A DNA stretch of 34,927 nt, from the NCBI GenBank assembly GCA_945860355.1, contig CAMARB010000019.1, positions 1-34,927 on the forward strand. The letters run 5' to 3'. Of this stretch, positions 1-9,463 are shown in pieces (the first letter of the stretch is position 1; every line of letters begins with the position of its first letter). Made by a program: the position numbers and the translations under genes. Under the pieces are notes generated by a model. It did no database searches. It saw nothing but the letters and a program-made list of their open reading frames with translations, and was not told the origin of the DNA. The stretch is from Chthoniobacter flavus. GTDB taxonomy: Bacteria; Verrucomicrobiota; Verrucomicrobiia; Chthoniobacterales; Chthoniobacteraceae.

Positions 1-56
1 ATACTCCGCACGAACTCTCAAAAGGGTTCTCGGCGCGATCGATCTGATGCGGACTT

Positions 57-93
57 GAGGTCCTCCGGCGGTTACCGGAGGGCCTCTTGCTTT
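57..93 (+). terminator. Hairpin followed by T-rich tail, likely intrinsic terminator
   Basis: GAGGTCCTCCGG (57-68) pairs with CCGGAGGGCCTC (75-86) as a 12-bp stem with one T-G wobble and a 6-nt loop, followed by TTGCTTT. It would end a plus-strand transcript entering from left of the window. The T tract is short and interrupted, so the call is tentative. Confidence 0.5.
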
Positions 94-149
94 GGTGACA
101 ACCAAGCCGTTTTATCCGCTCCGTTGCCTCACGCAAAGAGACATACAAG

Positions 150-393
150 ACGCGGGGAACGCGGAGACCTTTTTTGGAAATTACGGAACGCCGGGGTGTT
201 GCACTTCCGCCCTTTCAGTCACTCCGCTGGAACTCCGGTTTTCGGGCTGAACTGAGCTCCCTGCGCACAGCACCCTCGCGTCTTTTAAGCATGAAAACCG
301 GCGTTCCCGCAGTTTGACTGCGGCTCCGGAACCGCAACGCCTTGGCGTTCGGTTCTTTCCAAAAAATCCTCCGCGTTCTCCGCGACTCCGCGT
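150..393. repeat. Intergenic fold-back (inverted repeat) element
   Basis: Two nested inverted repeats fill the spacer between the terminator and the DUF1552 gene. The outer arms (about 150-180 and 357-393) share GAACGCGGAG and TTTTTTGGAA in opposite orientation. The inner arms (229-243 and 293-307) are GGAACTCCGGTTTTC and its complement with one mismatch. No convincing gene lies in 1-441. The sequence type (CTCCGCGTTCTCCGCGACTCCGCG) resembles dispersed intergenic repeats common in bacteria with large genomes; copy number cannot be judged from one window. Confidence 0.55.
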
Positions 394-441
394 GAACCCA
401 GTCTTTCTCTGTAATTCCGGGGTGCGGGCGAGAGGTCGCGC

Positions 442-1725
442 CTAGGCCACCAACCCCGGCAAGCCGACGCCCTTGCTCGTCCCGAAACTCGACGTCTCCA
501 CGCCCATCCGCTGCAGGATCTGCAGGTAAAGGTTGCAGAGTGGGGGCGCGTTGTCGGGTTGAAACGCCAGATGCTGGCCATGTTTGAACCCGCCCCCGGC
601 CAGGAGGATGGGCAGGTTGAAATTGTTGTGGAGCGCGGCGTTGCCCAGCGCGCTGCCCATCAAGGTAATCGTGTGATCGATCTGCCGTGCCCCGGCTTCA
701 GGCGTTTCTTTGAGACGCTGGAGGAAGCCCCCCCATTGCGCAAGCAGGTCGCGCTCGAGCCGGGTGAGGTCCTCGAGTTTTTCAGGACTCTGACCGTGGT
801 GCGTAAGGTCGTGGTGCGCAAAGGTGCCCCGGGGATCCGACGGCGTCTTTGAGGTGCCCGAATAAAACAGCACCGCCGCACGCGTCAGATCCGCCTGCAT
901 CGCAAGGCGCGTCACTTCAAGCAGCAGCCCCAGCTTGGCGGTTTCTTCTCCCGGCCCGGGATCCTGGATGGGCGCCGCCTTGGGATCCGGTTTCGGGGCT
1001 TTGGCGAATTGCTCGTTGCGCACCAGGCGCTGTTCGACCGCACGCACGCTGGTGAAATACTGGTCGAGTTTCTCCCTGTCCCCGGGTCCGACCTCGCGCC
1101 CGAGGCTCTTGGCCTTGCCCAGCAGGCGGTCCATGATCGAGTGGCCCCGCTGGAGACGGGCCACTTCGCGCGCCACCTCCTGCGGCGAACCGTTGATAAA
1201 ACACCGGGCAAAAAGTTTCTCGGGACTGCTGGCGGCGGGGATCGCCACGCCGCCTCGGGTGTAGCTGCACGTGGCCGCAGCGTGGGTGGAGAGACTCAGC
1301 GCCGGATACCGCGAATCTTGGCCCACGGTCTCCGCGATGACTTGGTCCAATGAAACCGTGTTGCGGAAGGTCGGCGCCCCTGGATGGATTGCGCCGGTGA
1401 AAAACGAAGGGTCGCAATTGTGCCCCCCATGGACCTCGGGATGGGAGAGCCCCGAGACCACGGTGAAAACGTCCCGGTGTGCGTTGAGGATCTGGAGATG
1501 AGGCGACGGCGCGTAAGCCGGACCGGATTCTTCCGGGAAGAAATAGGAAGGCACAAACCCGAACTGGTTGAGGATGCCCACAAACCGTGTGGGGGTTGTG
1601 GCTTCCGCGGCGCAGGCGGGCTGCATGGCGTCCAACCAAGGCAACGCCAGGCTGATTCCGGCGGCGCGCAGGAAAGTCCTTCGGGAAAGGGCTGTTTGGC
1701 TGGTGAAAGTAAGCGGGTTGATCAT
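442..1725 (-). CDS. DUF1552 family secreted protein
   Basis: A 427-residue protein of the DUF1552 family, found mainly in Planctomycetota and Verrucomicrobiota, usually next to DUF1592-type cytochrome proteins. The N-terminus has a twin-arginine-like signal (SRRTFLRAAG at about residues 14-23, then a hydrophobic stretch LALPWLDAM), so export by Tat is expected. Typical family stretches are visible: HGGHNCDPSFFTGA, the region TTTYTRGG-like (CSYTRGGVAIPA), and a C-terminal FNLPILLAGGGFKHGQHL. The biochemical role of the family is unknown; its fold is thought to be related to the alkaline phosphatase/sulfatase superfamily. It starts 24 bp after the stop of the large cytochrome gene on the same strand, so the two are almost certainly one transcript and may act together outside the cytoplasm. 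No intrinsic terminator was seen after the TAG stop. Confidence 0.9.
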   Translation of the reverse strand: MINPLTFTSQTALSRRTFLRAAGISLALPWLDAMQPACAAEATTPTRFVGILNQFGFVPSYFFPEESGPAYAPSPHLQILNAHRDVFTVVSGLSHPEVHGGHNCDPSFFTGAIHPGAPTFRNTVSLDQVIAETVGQDSRYPALSLSTHAAATCSYTRGGVAIPAASSPEKLFARCFINGSPQEVAREVARLQRGHSIMDRLLGKAKSLGREVGPGDREKLDQYFTSVRAVEQRLVRNEQFAKAPKPDPKAAPIQDPGPGEETAKLGLLLEVTRLAMQADLTRAAVLFYSGTSKTPSDPRGTFAHHDLTHHGQSPEKLEDLTRLERDLLAQWGGFLQRLKETPEAGARQIDHTITLMGSALGNAALHNNFNLPILLAGGGFKHGQHLAFQPDNAPPLCNLYLQILQRMGVETSSFGTSKGVGLPGLVA

Positions 1726-1749
1726 CTCAGCGGGTGTGTTTATGGGGGG

Positions 1750-4700
1750 TTATTTGTGGGTAAAAAGTCGGCTCGCGAGGACTTCCTCCAGGAGGGTCCG
1801 CACGCCGTAACCATCCGCGCGGGCACGCTGGAGAATGTCCTCCACCACCTCGCGGTCGGCAAACTGCACCCGGGCACCGGTCAGTTGGGTGGCGAACTTC
1901 GTCACCAAGCCCCGGGCGAGGCGTTCGGGGTCCGCCGCGAGCAAGTCTTTGAGCCCGTCAATGTCGGCAAACGCGCGGCCATCCTCGAGCTGGTAGCCCG
2001 GCAGCACTTTTGGGCCCTCGTCGTAGAGCACATAGGGTCCTGCCGGCTGGGTGCGCCTGCCCAGTTTATCCCGGGACAGAACCCGGTAGTTCTCGCGCCA
2101 ACGCCCGGTGACATCGTAGTTCTCCAAGGCGAACCCGGGGGGATCCATTCGGACATGGCACACGGCGCAGGCGGCGTCCTGGCGATGTTTCTCGAGCTGC
2201 TCCCGGATGGTGCTCGCCCCGCGAATGTCGGGTTCAATGGCGGGGACACTCTCGGGCGGGCGCGGCGGGGTGATGCCCAGGATCCGCTCCAGCACATACG
2301 CGCCGCGCACCACCGGCGACGTCACCGTGCCGTTGGCGGACACCTTGAGCACGGCGCCTTGGGTGAGGAATCCACCGCGCCGGGAATTGGGCGGCAGCGG
2401 CACTTTGCGGAGCGCGTCTCCGCGGACCCCGGCGATTCCGTAATGCTCGGCAAGCCGTTCATTGAGCATGGCGAAATCGCTTTGCACGACATGGGTGACA
2501 GAGAGGTTGTTCTCGACGAGTTCCCGCAGGAAGGCCTCCGCCTCGGCCAACATCGACTGCTGGAGTTGGTCGTCGAACTCGGAAAAGAGCCTGCGATCGG
2601 GCTGGGTGGCGTCGATCTCGCGCAGGTTGAGCCAGTTGCCGAGGAACCCCCGGTATAACCGGCCCGCGCGGTCATCAGCCAGAAGCCGCGCAATCTGGGT
2701 TTTGAACGTGGCGGGGTCCCGCAACCGGCCCGCATCGGCGAGTTGTTGGAGGGTGGCGTCGGGCGCCGTGCCCCAAAGCCCGTAACTCAGGCGCGTGGCC
2801 AGCGCGTGATCCCCGAGCGGCCCCGGGTTCTCGCGGCGCAGGAGAAACTCCGGCGAACACAGCGCCAGTTTGTACGCCTCTAAAAGCGCTTCATCGAAGG
2901 GGACTCCCCGGGAATGGTGCTCCAAGAAAAGGCCAAGATATTCATCGCGCTCGGCCTCGGGGACGGGCCGCCGGAAGAGTTTCGGGAGCAGGTTGGCCAG
3001 CAATTTACCGGCGTCGGCGGAAGGCTGCCCCGAGGTCACCCGCAGTTTGCCCGAGCCCCGGTCCGGCTGGAGCGGCAGATCGCCGTAAAGGAGCTGATGC
3101 CCCCGGGGCGGCCACTGCTCAAAAAGCGGCCCCTCCACCTCCACATGCTCCACCACGACGCACATCCCGTGGAACACACCGCCCTGTTCCCCGGGCGCCT
3201 CGGGCAAAATCCGATGGGGCGCGATCCGGAGCGTTTGCCCCGCAGGAACCCGGGTCTCGTAGACAAACTCCCGGAACTCCGACGGGCTCGCCTCAAAATA
3301 ACGGAACTGGGAGTTGATCCATTTTGCTGAACCGAGGCTCAACGCCACGGTGATCCGGGGATCTTGTCCCGCCTTGGGCCAGCGGTTGTTGAGCACCGCC
3401 CCGGATTGCCCGGGGTGACTCGATGAGCGGCGGTCGGGGGATTTGCCGCCCCCGCCCCATTGCTCCTTGTCATCCAACATCGCGCGAGCCCGGACCCGGA
3501 AACGGTAGCGGGCATCGGGAACTTCCGGGGACCAGAGGAGGAGGTTCTGAAAGCCGCTTTCGCGCAGGTTGCGCACCGCCAGAAACCCCTCCGGCGAATA
3601 GCTCCAGTGGTGCTGGCCCACCGCGGCGTGGGTCAGCCACTGTTCGCTGAGATCCAACCGGACCTTTTTTTCCGTCGGCCGGGGCCGGTCCACGGTGGCT
3701 GCGCGCAACACCCGTTCGGCCGCTTCCAGATACGCCTCCAGATGGCTCGGGGAAAGCTGCAACGCCGCGCCCACGGTGTCGAACCCGGCCTCCATCCCGT
3801 CCCTAGGCAGCAAATCCTCCAGCGGGCTGTGGACATCAAAAAGATCCCGCACGGTCTGGATATACTCCGCCCGGTTCAGGCGCCGGACCACGGCGCGGCC
3901 CTCGGTTACCTGACGGGCCCGCGTGACCCCGTGCAAAGCGGCCCCGAGCGCCTGGGTGGACCGCGCCACGAGGGGCTCCGGCGGACGCGGCTTCTTTTTG
4001 GGCGGCATTTCCCCGTTTTTGACCCGGTCAAACACGCCAATCCACGCCTGGAGATTGGCTTCATCGCCGGGATTCCACGGGAGCGCAGCCAGGTCGAGTC
4101 CGCCTTTCTTGGTCTTGCCTTCGTGGCAGTCGTAGCAATGCGCATCCAACAAAGGCTCCAAAGCCGCCCGCACATCGGCCATCTGCGCGCTCGGGTGCTG
4201 CGCCGGCAGCGGCCGGGCCAAACGGAACCCGACATCGGCTTGCTGGATCCCGGGCGACCCGGTGATCCGCATCACCGAACGCAACCCCTGGCTGGGTTTG
4301 GTCACCGAGCCGCCGCGCAGGATCCGTTTGTTCTGATATCCCCGCCCGGCATTCCATTCCCAGACGCTGCCGCCCTGATCGAACGTGCCATAAAAACTCG
4401 GGGCGTTGGGATGCGACCCGACCGGGATCAGGAACCCGTAGTCGGCCCGGTGCAGAGTGAAATCCATAAAACTGGCCGAGTTGGGCAGTGGCCCACCCTC
4501 CCTCGCCAAGGCGGGCGGCTCGTCGCTCCGGGTGGGATACAGCCAATAACCGCCCTCCGGTCCGCCCTGCGCCGGAGGCTGGTAATAAGCGGCCTTGTAC
4601 CACTCGTCTTCGGTCGCGATCCAAACCCGGGCCTCTTTTTCCTGCGCGCCCCCCGGCTCTGCCAACGAGTAGGCCCCCGTCTCCGTGTCGCCCCGGCCTT

Positions 4701-5088
4701 TCCCGTTGTGCAGCCAGTTGGCAAACCGCATGGCGTCCTCGAAACTCACAAACACCACCGGCAACCTCTCGCACCCGGGCAACACATCGTACCGGTACTC
4801 CCCGCTCTCGCCAGTGCGCCGGAGAAATGTCGTGTGCGCTTTGCGCGCCCCGGCGTCTCCCATCCGCTCATCCCAGAGACCGTGCGGATCGCTTCCGGCC
4901 ACGGCGTTCAAGAACTCGGCATACTGCTCGACGCTGACCTCGTATTTGCCGATCTGGTAGGCGTAAGGCACACCGCCGTAGCCGGTTTTGTCGGGCAAGT
5001 TGCCGGGGTCGCCCACGGTCACCCATTGGATTTCCACAGCGGAAGCGGACAAGGCCCCGAGCAGTCCGAGAAAAAAAGCGGCTTTCAT
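1750..5088 (-). CDS. FGE/SUMF1-like domain fused to planctomycete cytochrome c and DUF1587/1595/1592/1588/1585 domains
   Basis: A 1112-residue secreted multidomain protein. I chose the ATG at 5088 because a clean Sec signal (MKAAFFLGLLGALSASA) starts there; the frame stays open 54 bp further upstream. Residues about 17-292 form a formylglycine-generating-enzyme/SUMF1-like domain (QIGKYEVSVEQYAEFLNAV, FANWLHNG, GSVWEWN, RILRGGSV, DVGFRLARP). Where catalytic FGE has its active-site cysteines after the RGGS motif, this protein has TKPSQGLRS, so enzymatic formylglycine formation is unlikely. Next comes a haem c motif CYDCH (318-322), then DUF1587 (RRLNRAEYIQTVRDLF), DUF1595, DUF1592 (LATRLSYGLWG), DUF1588 with a second CAVCH motif, and DUF1585 at the C-terminus. 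The family usually lacks the N-terminal FGE-like part. It is upstream of the DUF1552 gene in the same operon. Function: inferred extracytoplasmic redox or substrate-binding protein. Confidence 0.88.
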   Translation of the reverse strand: MKAAFFLGLLGALSASAVEIQWVTVGDPGNLPDKTGYGGVPYAYQIGKYEVSVEQYAEFLNAVAGSDPHGLWDERMGDAGARKAHTTFLRRTGESGEYRYDVLPGCERLPVVFVSFEDAMRFANWLHNGKGRGDTETGAYSLAEPGGAQEKEARVWIATEDEWYKAAYYQPPAQGGPEGGYWLYPTRSDEPPALAREGGPLPNSASFMDFTLHRADYGFLIPVGSHPNAPSFYGTFDQGGSVWEWNAGRGYQNKRILRGGSVTKPSQGLRSVMRITGSPGIQQADVGFRLARPLPAQHPSAQMADVRAALEPLLDAHCYDCHEGKTKKGGLDLAALPWNPGDEANLQAWIGVFDRVKNGEMPPKKKPRPPEPLVARSTQALGAALHGVTRARQVTEGRAVVRRLNRAEYIQTVRDLFDVHSPLEDLLPRDGMEAGFDTVGAALQLSPSHLEAYLEAAERVLRAATVDRPRPTEKKVRLDLSEQWLTHAAVGQHHWSYSPEGFLAVRNLRESGFQNLLLWSPEVPDARYRFRVRARAMLDDKEQWGGGGKSPDRRSSSHPGQSGAVLNNRWPKAGQDPRITVALSLGSAKWINSQFRYFEASPSEFREFVYETRVPAGQTLRIAPHRILPEAPGEQGGVFHGMCVVVEHVEVEGPLFEQWPPRGHQLLYGDLPLQPDRGSGKLRVTSGQPSADAGKLLANLLPKLFRRPVPEAERDEYLGLFLEHHSRGVPFDEALLEAYKLALCSPEFLLRRENPGPLGDHALATRLSYGLWGTAPDATLQQLADAGRLRDPATFKTQIARLLADDRAGRLYRGFLGNWLNLREIDATQPDRRLFSEFDDQLQQSMLAEAEAFLRELVENNLSVTHVVQSDFAMLNERLAEHYGIAGVRGDALRKVPLPPNSRRGGFLTQGAVLKVSANGTVTSPVVRGAYVLERILGITPPRPPESVPAIEPDIRGASTIREQLEKHRQDAACAVCHVRMDPPGFALENYDVTGRWRENYRVLSRDKLGRRTQPAGPYVLYDEGPKVLPGYQLEDGRAFADIDGLKDLLAADPERLARGLVTKFATQLTGARVQFADREVVEDILQRARADGYGVRTLLEEVLASRLFTHK

Positions 5089-5185
5089 GATGTCTGGGAG
5101 GGAACAAGCGCTTACTTCCGGCGCCGTCCCATCCTGCCGCAATTTTGTGCGCTTTCTTTCAGGCCACGCTCAGTGACGGAGCAAA

Positions 5186-5285
5186 GTGGCACAGCCATCC
5201 TGGCTGTGACTGTCAGAGCTCACAGGATGGAAGCCTGTGCCACCTTGCGAGGGCACCCACCGGGGACACACCCACCGGGGACAGA
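5186..5285. repeat. Inverted repeat plus two tandem 15-mers in intergenic spacer
   Basis: The 296-bp spacer between the FGE-like gene and dabA holds no gene. GTGGCACAG (5186-5194) faces CTGTGCCAC (5235-5243), with a second partial pairing inside (CATCCTGGCTGTG against CACAGGATGG). Immediately right are two tandem copies of a 15-mer, CCCACCGGGGACACA (5256-5270) and the same with a one-base change (5271-5285). The GGCACAGGCTTCCA-type sequence looks like a dispersed intergenic repeat. Confidence 0.5.
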
Positions 5286-5384
5286 CAAAACTGCTGGAGG
5301 ACCGGAGGGTTTCCTCAGCAATTTGTATCCGCTCCGAGTGGAATCCGAGTCTCCCCCCTTGGACCGCAAGCTCAGAGCGGGCGC

Positions 5385-7850
5385 TCAATCGCAGCGCGTC
5401 CACTCACCACCCGGCTCGTACCGGTAGAGGCCCTCGCCCTCCATCGCAAAGAGGAGAATCCAGCCGTGCTCGGCCAGGTGCTTCACCGCCTCGTTCTTTG
5501 AGAGCACCGCACCGATCCGCAACCGCGGAGCGTCCACCATGGCGTGAAGCCGGAGCGGTTCATGGATCCAGCGTTGCCCGTCGTGAACGGATTGCAGCGG
5601 GAGCCCGGGCTGGAGATCGCCCCCGGTCCCGAGGCTGACGCCCAGGGTCCCCACCACGTTGTGCACCGCCTTGTTGCCGCTCCCAAAGAGCGGGTTGTTC
5701 ACCGTGGACGCGAAATACTGCAGGTTGATCCAACTGGCCACCACCATCGGGGCGCAGAGGATCATCTCCAGGATCCGATTGTCCGGGTCCTTCCGGTGAT
5801 CGTAATCGTGAAGGAAAACCCGCCCTCCCAGATTCACCCCCCGGGTCCGGGCCCGGGGCGCGGCAATCAACGCCGCGTTGCCCGCCAGCCCCCATTCGGG
5901 CCGCACCTGGGCCCAGTCGCGGCTCCGCGCCTGGATCTTTTCCTCAAGCAACGGATCGGCCGGGTCGAGCCCGAGTCGCGACGCCCGTTCGCTCCGGGAC
6001 CGGTCGCACGCCAGCTCCAGAATTTTGCGGAGTTGTTCGACGTCCGCCTCATGCGATTCGGGCACCCGGTCCAGATCAAAAAGCCGGACCTGATCGGTGG
6101 TGGTGTCGTGGAGTCCGGCGAGGAACCACGTGTCCTCCGGGATCACCACGCCGAAACCCGCCAGCGCGGCGCGCACCCCGGGCTCGTTGAGGAGAGCGGC
6201 GCCCACCTGCGCATTGGTGTCGCCGGCGTGGCCGCCGCAAGCCCCGCAGTCCAGCGCCGCCCCGTAGGGATTGTTCGTGGTGTTGCTGCCATGGCCGCAG
6301 AGCAAAACGAGCCGGGCGAAATTCCCCGTCAGCCCCATGTTGCGCAGCGCGCCGAGCGCTAGTGTCACCCGGTCCTCAAACGGAATCCCGCTGGCGCCGT
6401 CCTCGTCCGGGTGCAGCCGGGGGACGGGTTGGGCCGACGTGTCGGGCTTCGCGCCGCCGAGCCCGAAGGCGTCCCGGACGAGCCGGGCGGCGAAAGTCAG
6501 GCCGGCGGTTTCAACGAAGGAAAAAGAGGCGATGGCCGAACCCTTGAACGTGTCGAGGGAATGCGCGATGCGTTTGCCCAACCGCTTGGTCCGGAGTGCG
6601 CGCTCCCGCTCCTTGGGGTCGGCGCCGCGCGGGGTCTCATGCAGCGTGTATTTGGGCTGGAGCAACACGGGGCATTGCGGCACGGGCTCCTTCTGCCCGA
6701 AGGGCACCCGGGCTATGGGCATCCCGAAAAACCCGGCAAACCCAAGGGTCGCAACCTGGGGGCTGGTGTGTTCGATTGCGCGCCGGAGGATCTCGGAACG
6801 CACATCGATGCAGAACACAGCCTGCACCGAGGGACGCGGCAGCGGGGCGCCGGACGCGGATTCCGGAGCGAGCGTCAGGGCGACCGCCAAGCGCCTCTCC
6901 CAGGCGTGTTCGTCCGCGAGCTGCCAGAGATACCCGAGGAACACCGACGTGTCGTCCAACGGGCCATCCCAGGCCCAGAACTCGCGCAACGCCGGGCTGT
7001 CGTACCGCTCCAACAACGCCGAATCCAGGGCGACCCGGATGGCCAGCAAATCCAGAAGCGAAGGATCCTTCTCGCCTTGGAAACCTTTTTCGCGGACCCG
7101 GTACTGCACATAACCCGCCCAGCCCCGGATCGAGAGCAACTGCTTGTGCAGGAAGTCTTCGAGTTTCTCACCCACCCGGAACGAGGGCACACAACGCGCC
7201 AGCGCCTTCTCCGGATCCTCGGGCAGGCGGCTCACCCATTTTCTGAGTCCGGGCAGCCCCAGCAGCTCCAACGCGGCGTCCACGGACGCGTGCCGGCGCC
7301 AGGCCTCGAAAAGCGGCTGATCCTTCCAGGGCGACGGCCAGAGGGACTGCCCGGAGTCGAAATAAGCCGCGCAAAACTGTCCGATCGCCTCCGAGAACGC
7401 CGTCGTCCAATGAGTGCCCTCCAGCCGATCCACGGCTTCCGCGACGGTGAGGCACGCGGGCTCACCCGGCGACGCGGCCTCGCTGGAGAGATAGTCCTTG
7501 AGATCCGCCACCGTGCAGTTCGCCAGCGGGTGCCACTCGTCCGGCTTGAGCTCCCTCTGCGCCCGGGCCAGCGCCGCTTCCAGGTCCGCATCCCGGATCG
7601 CCCCGGTCCGGAGTTTTTCCTGGTAATAGGAGGCGGCCATTTGGATTCCCCCCGGGACGAGCCGTTGAAAGAGCGAGCACACCTCGGGAAACCGCCGGTG
7701 GGAGAGCCCGACAAACGGGTTGACCGCGACGAAGTGCTGGAGAGGCCACAGCGGGGCGATCCTGCCGCAAGCGGCCTCGGCGGCCACTCGGACAGGCGAG
7801 GGCGCTTGGGGCCAGGGCATCGAACCGACAGAGGAATCGGATGGCTTCAT
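5385..7850 (-). CDS. dabA: DabA, zinc-binding subunit of the DAB inorganic carbon transporter (DUF2309)
   Basis: An 821-residue DUF2309/UPF0753 protein. With DabB it forms the DAB complex, which in Halothiobacillus neapolitanus couples CO2 hydration by a carbonic-anhydrase-like zinc site to the cation gradient and accumulates bicarbonate. All four zinc-site residues are visible: Cys347 and Asp349 in FCIDVRSE, His520 in LLCGHGSNTTNNPYG, and Cys535 in LDCGACGGHAG. Each lies exactly four residues before the H. neapolitanus ligands as I recall them (C351, D353, H524, C539), which is strong support. The start at 7850 (MKPSDSSVG) is preferred over the longer open frame to 8051, because the extra N-terminus overlaps dabB and is unlike the family; the start is 11 bp after the dabB stop. 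It is predicted to be a peripheral cytoplasmic-face protein bound to DabB. Confidence 0.93.
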   Translation of the reverse strand: MKPSDSSVGSMPWPQAPSPVRVAAEAACGRIAPLWPLQHFVAVNPFVGLSHRRFPEVCSLFQRLVPGGIQMAASYYQEKLRTGAIRDADLEAALARAQRELKPDEWHPLANCTVADLKDYLSSEAASPGEPACLTVAEAVDRLEGTHWTTAFSEAIGQFCAAYFDSGQSLWPSPWKDQPLFEAWRRHASVDAALELLGLPGLRKWVSRLPEDPEKALARCVPSFRVGEKLEDFLHKQLLSIRGWAGYVQYRVREKGFQGEKDPSLLDLLAIRVALDSALLERYDSPALREFWAWDGPLDDTSVFLGYLWQLADEHAWERRLAVALTLAPESASGAPLPRPSVQAVFCIDVRSEILRRAIEHTSPQVATLGFAGFFGMPIARVPFGQKEPVPQCPVLLQPKYTLHETPRGADPKERERALRTKRLGKRIAHSLDTFKGSAIASFSFVETAGLTFAARLVRDAFGLGGAKPDTSAQPVPRLHPDEDGASGIPFEDRVTLALGALRNMGLTGNFARLVLLCGHGSNTTNNPYGAALDCGACGGHAGDTNAQVGAALLNEPGVRAALAGFGVVIPEDTWFLAGLHDTTTDQVRLFDLDRVPESHEADVEQLRKILELACDRSRSERASRLGLDPADPLLEEKIQARSRDWAQVRPEWGLAGNAALIAAPRARTRGVNLGGRVFLHDYDHRKDPDNRILEMILCAPMVVASWINLQYFASTVNNPLFGSGNKAVHNVVGTLGVSLGTGGDLQPGLPLQSVHDGQRWIHEPLRLHAMVDAPRLRIGAVLSKNEAVKHLAEHGWILLFAMEGEGLYRYEPGGEWTRCD

Positions 7851-7861
7851 GGGAACTCGGG

Positions 7862-9463
7862 TTAAGCGGTGACTTTTTGGTTGAGAGCCTGAAGGGCCCG
7901 CCGGGCGAGGGTCCCGACGTAAAACCCCTGCGAAGCGTGCACATAAAAGAACTGACCCACCCGGGTCGCAGACCACGCTGGGAGCCGGGTTTGAAGGACG
8001 ATCAGCCCCAGGAACAGGAGGGCCACCAGCACCATGCCCACGATTTCCCAACCCTCACGGGGAGGCGCGTAATGCGGCAGGGAATCCGCGAACCATTTCT
8101 CAAAGAGCGTGTGGAGGGTGAAATAACTCAGGGCGGCGCCCACGGCCATGCCCAGTCCCCAGCCCAGCAGGGACGCCCGATGCGAGGACGCCCAGAGGTT
8201 CCAGAGCGAATAGGTCAACGCCATGGTGAAAACGGACCCGAGCAACAACACCCCGGGATCGCTCTGAAAAGTCACCCCGAAAAGCCATCCGCTCCCGACG
8301 GTAATCGACAGCGCCGAAGCCAGGGTGGCGACCAGGACCAAGGGCTGCGCCTTGGCCCGGTCCTTGGGCACCCACCGGGTCCGGCTCAGCTCCACCACGC
8401 GCCCCGAGGAAAGAAACGCGTGCGCTTTGTAGAGGGAATGCGCGACCAGGTGCAGGACGGCCAGGCCGAACGCGCCGAGCCCGCATTCGAGCATCATGAA
8501 CCCCATCTGCGCGACGGTGGAATAGGCGAGGGACCGTTTGACGCTGGTCTGGGTGAGCATCACCAGCGAGGCGAAAAGCGCCGTGAACGCGCCCACTACC
8601 GCCAGGCCGTTGAGGGCCGCCTGGGAGCCGGCGATGATCGGGCTCAGCCGCAGGACAAGATACCCTCCGCCGTTGATGATCCCGGCGTGCATCAGCGCCG
8701 AGACCGGCGTGGGCGTGTCCATGGTTTCAGGCAGCCAGCTGTGGAAGGGGAACTGGGCGGACTTGAGCAACGCCCCGGCCACCAACAACACACAGGTCCA
8801 GCCCAGCGCCGGGACCTGCGCGCCCTGGCCCCGAAGAACGTCCGCCTGCGCGAACATCTCCGAAAAATCCCAGCTCCCAAAACACTGCCAGGTGAGAAAC
8901 AGCGCGCCCACCATGCAGGCGTCTCCCATCCGGCTGATCAAAAACTTCTTCTGCGCGGCGATCACCACGCCGACTCCGTGGGGATAAAACGTGAGCAACT
9001 GATGCAGGCTCAGGCTCGTGGCGACCCATGCAACGGTGAAGAGCAGCAGGTTCCCGGAAACAATCAGCGTCAACACCGCGCCCGTCGTCACCGCCAACCA
9101 CCGGGCGAACTCACCGTGCCGGGGATCGCCCGCCAGGTAATGGACCGAATACCGGGTCACGACCAAAGCCAGGAACGAAACGAGCAGCTGCATCGTGAGG
9201 GAGAGCGCGTCGATGTGCAGCGCGATCCCCCAGGCGCCGATCCCCAAGCGCTGGGCGGCCGGCTGCGGCATGACCCCGGCGCACACCGCCGATGCGCACG
9301 CCAACCCGAAAACGCCCATGCAAAGCGCGGCCACCGCTTTCGGAAACCCCAGCCCGAAGCGGTTGATGAAGCGCTTGGGGAGGAGAACGGTCGACAGAAG
9401 CAGAACCGGGCCGACAAAAGCCAGGAACGCAGCGGACCGGAAGACAGACGGAGGAAAAGACAT
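7862..9463 (-). CDS. dabB: DabB, NuoL-like proton-conducting membrane subunit of the DAB transporter
   Basis: A 533-residue polytopic membrane protein of the proton-conducting transporter family (NADH dehydrogenase subunit 5/NuoL-like). The family core is clear: LLKSAQFPFHSWLPETM followed by TPTPVSALMHAGIINGGG, the antiporter-fold segment with the conserved lysine and the PTPVSALxHA signature. The length is like other DabB proteins and shorter than true NuoL, which also carries the long lateral helix. No other complex I gene is nearby, and the next gene is dabA, so this is the cation-flux partner of DabA and not part of respiration. It is first in the operon; the promoter should lie in the 83-bp spacer shared with the divergent LysR gene. 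Confidence 0.92.
   Translation of the reverse strand: MSFPPSVFRSAAFLAFVGPVLLLSTVLLPKRFINRFGLGFPKAVAALCMGVFGLACASAVCAGVMPQPAAQRLGIGAWGIALHIDALSLTMQLLVSFLALVVTRYSVHYLAGDPRHGEFARWLAVTTGAVLTLIVSGNLLLFTVAWVATSLSLHQLLTFYPHGVGVVIAAQKKFLISRMGDACMVGALFLTWQCFGSWDFSEMFAQADVLRGQGAQVPALGWTCVLLVAGALLKSAQFPFHSWLPETMDTPTPVSALMHAGIINGGGYLVLRLSPIIAGSQAALNGLAVVGAFTALFASLVMLTQTSVKRSLAYSTVAQMGFMMLECGLGAFGLAVLHLVAHSLYKAHAFLSSGRVVELSRTRWVPKDRAKAQPLVLVATLASALSITVGSGWLFGVTFQSDPGVLLLGSVFTMALTYSLWNLWASSHRASLLGWGLGMAVGAALSYFTLHTLFEKWFADSLPHYAPPREGWEIVGMVLVALLFLGLIVLQTRLPAWSATRVGQFFYVHASQGFYVGTLARRALQALNQKVTA

Noticed and set aside
55-255. 66-codon plus-strand frame at the left edge
   Set aside because: It runs through the terminator hairpin and repeat arms and has no protein-like features.
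1384-2658. 424-codon plus-strand open frame opposite the DUF1552 and cytochrome genes
   Set aside because: It is antisense to two well-recognised genes and has no family features; long antisense frames are expected at this GC content.
3460-5427. 655-codon plus-strand open frame opposite the FGE-cytochrome gene
   Set aside because: Shadow of the real minus-strand gene; His/Arg/Pro-rich with no domain.
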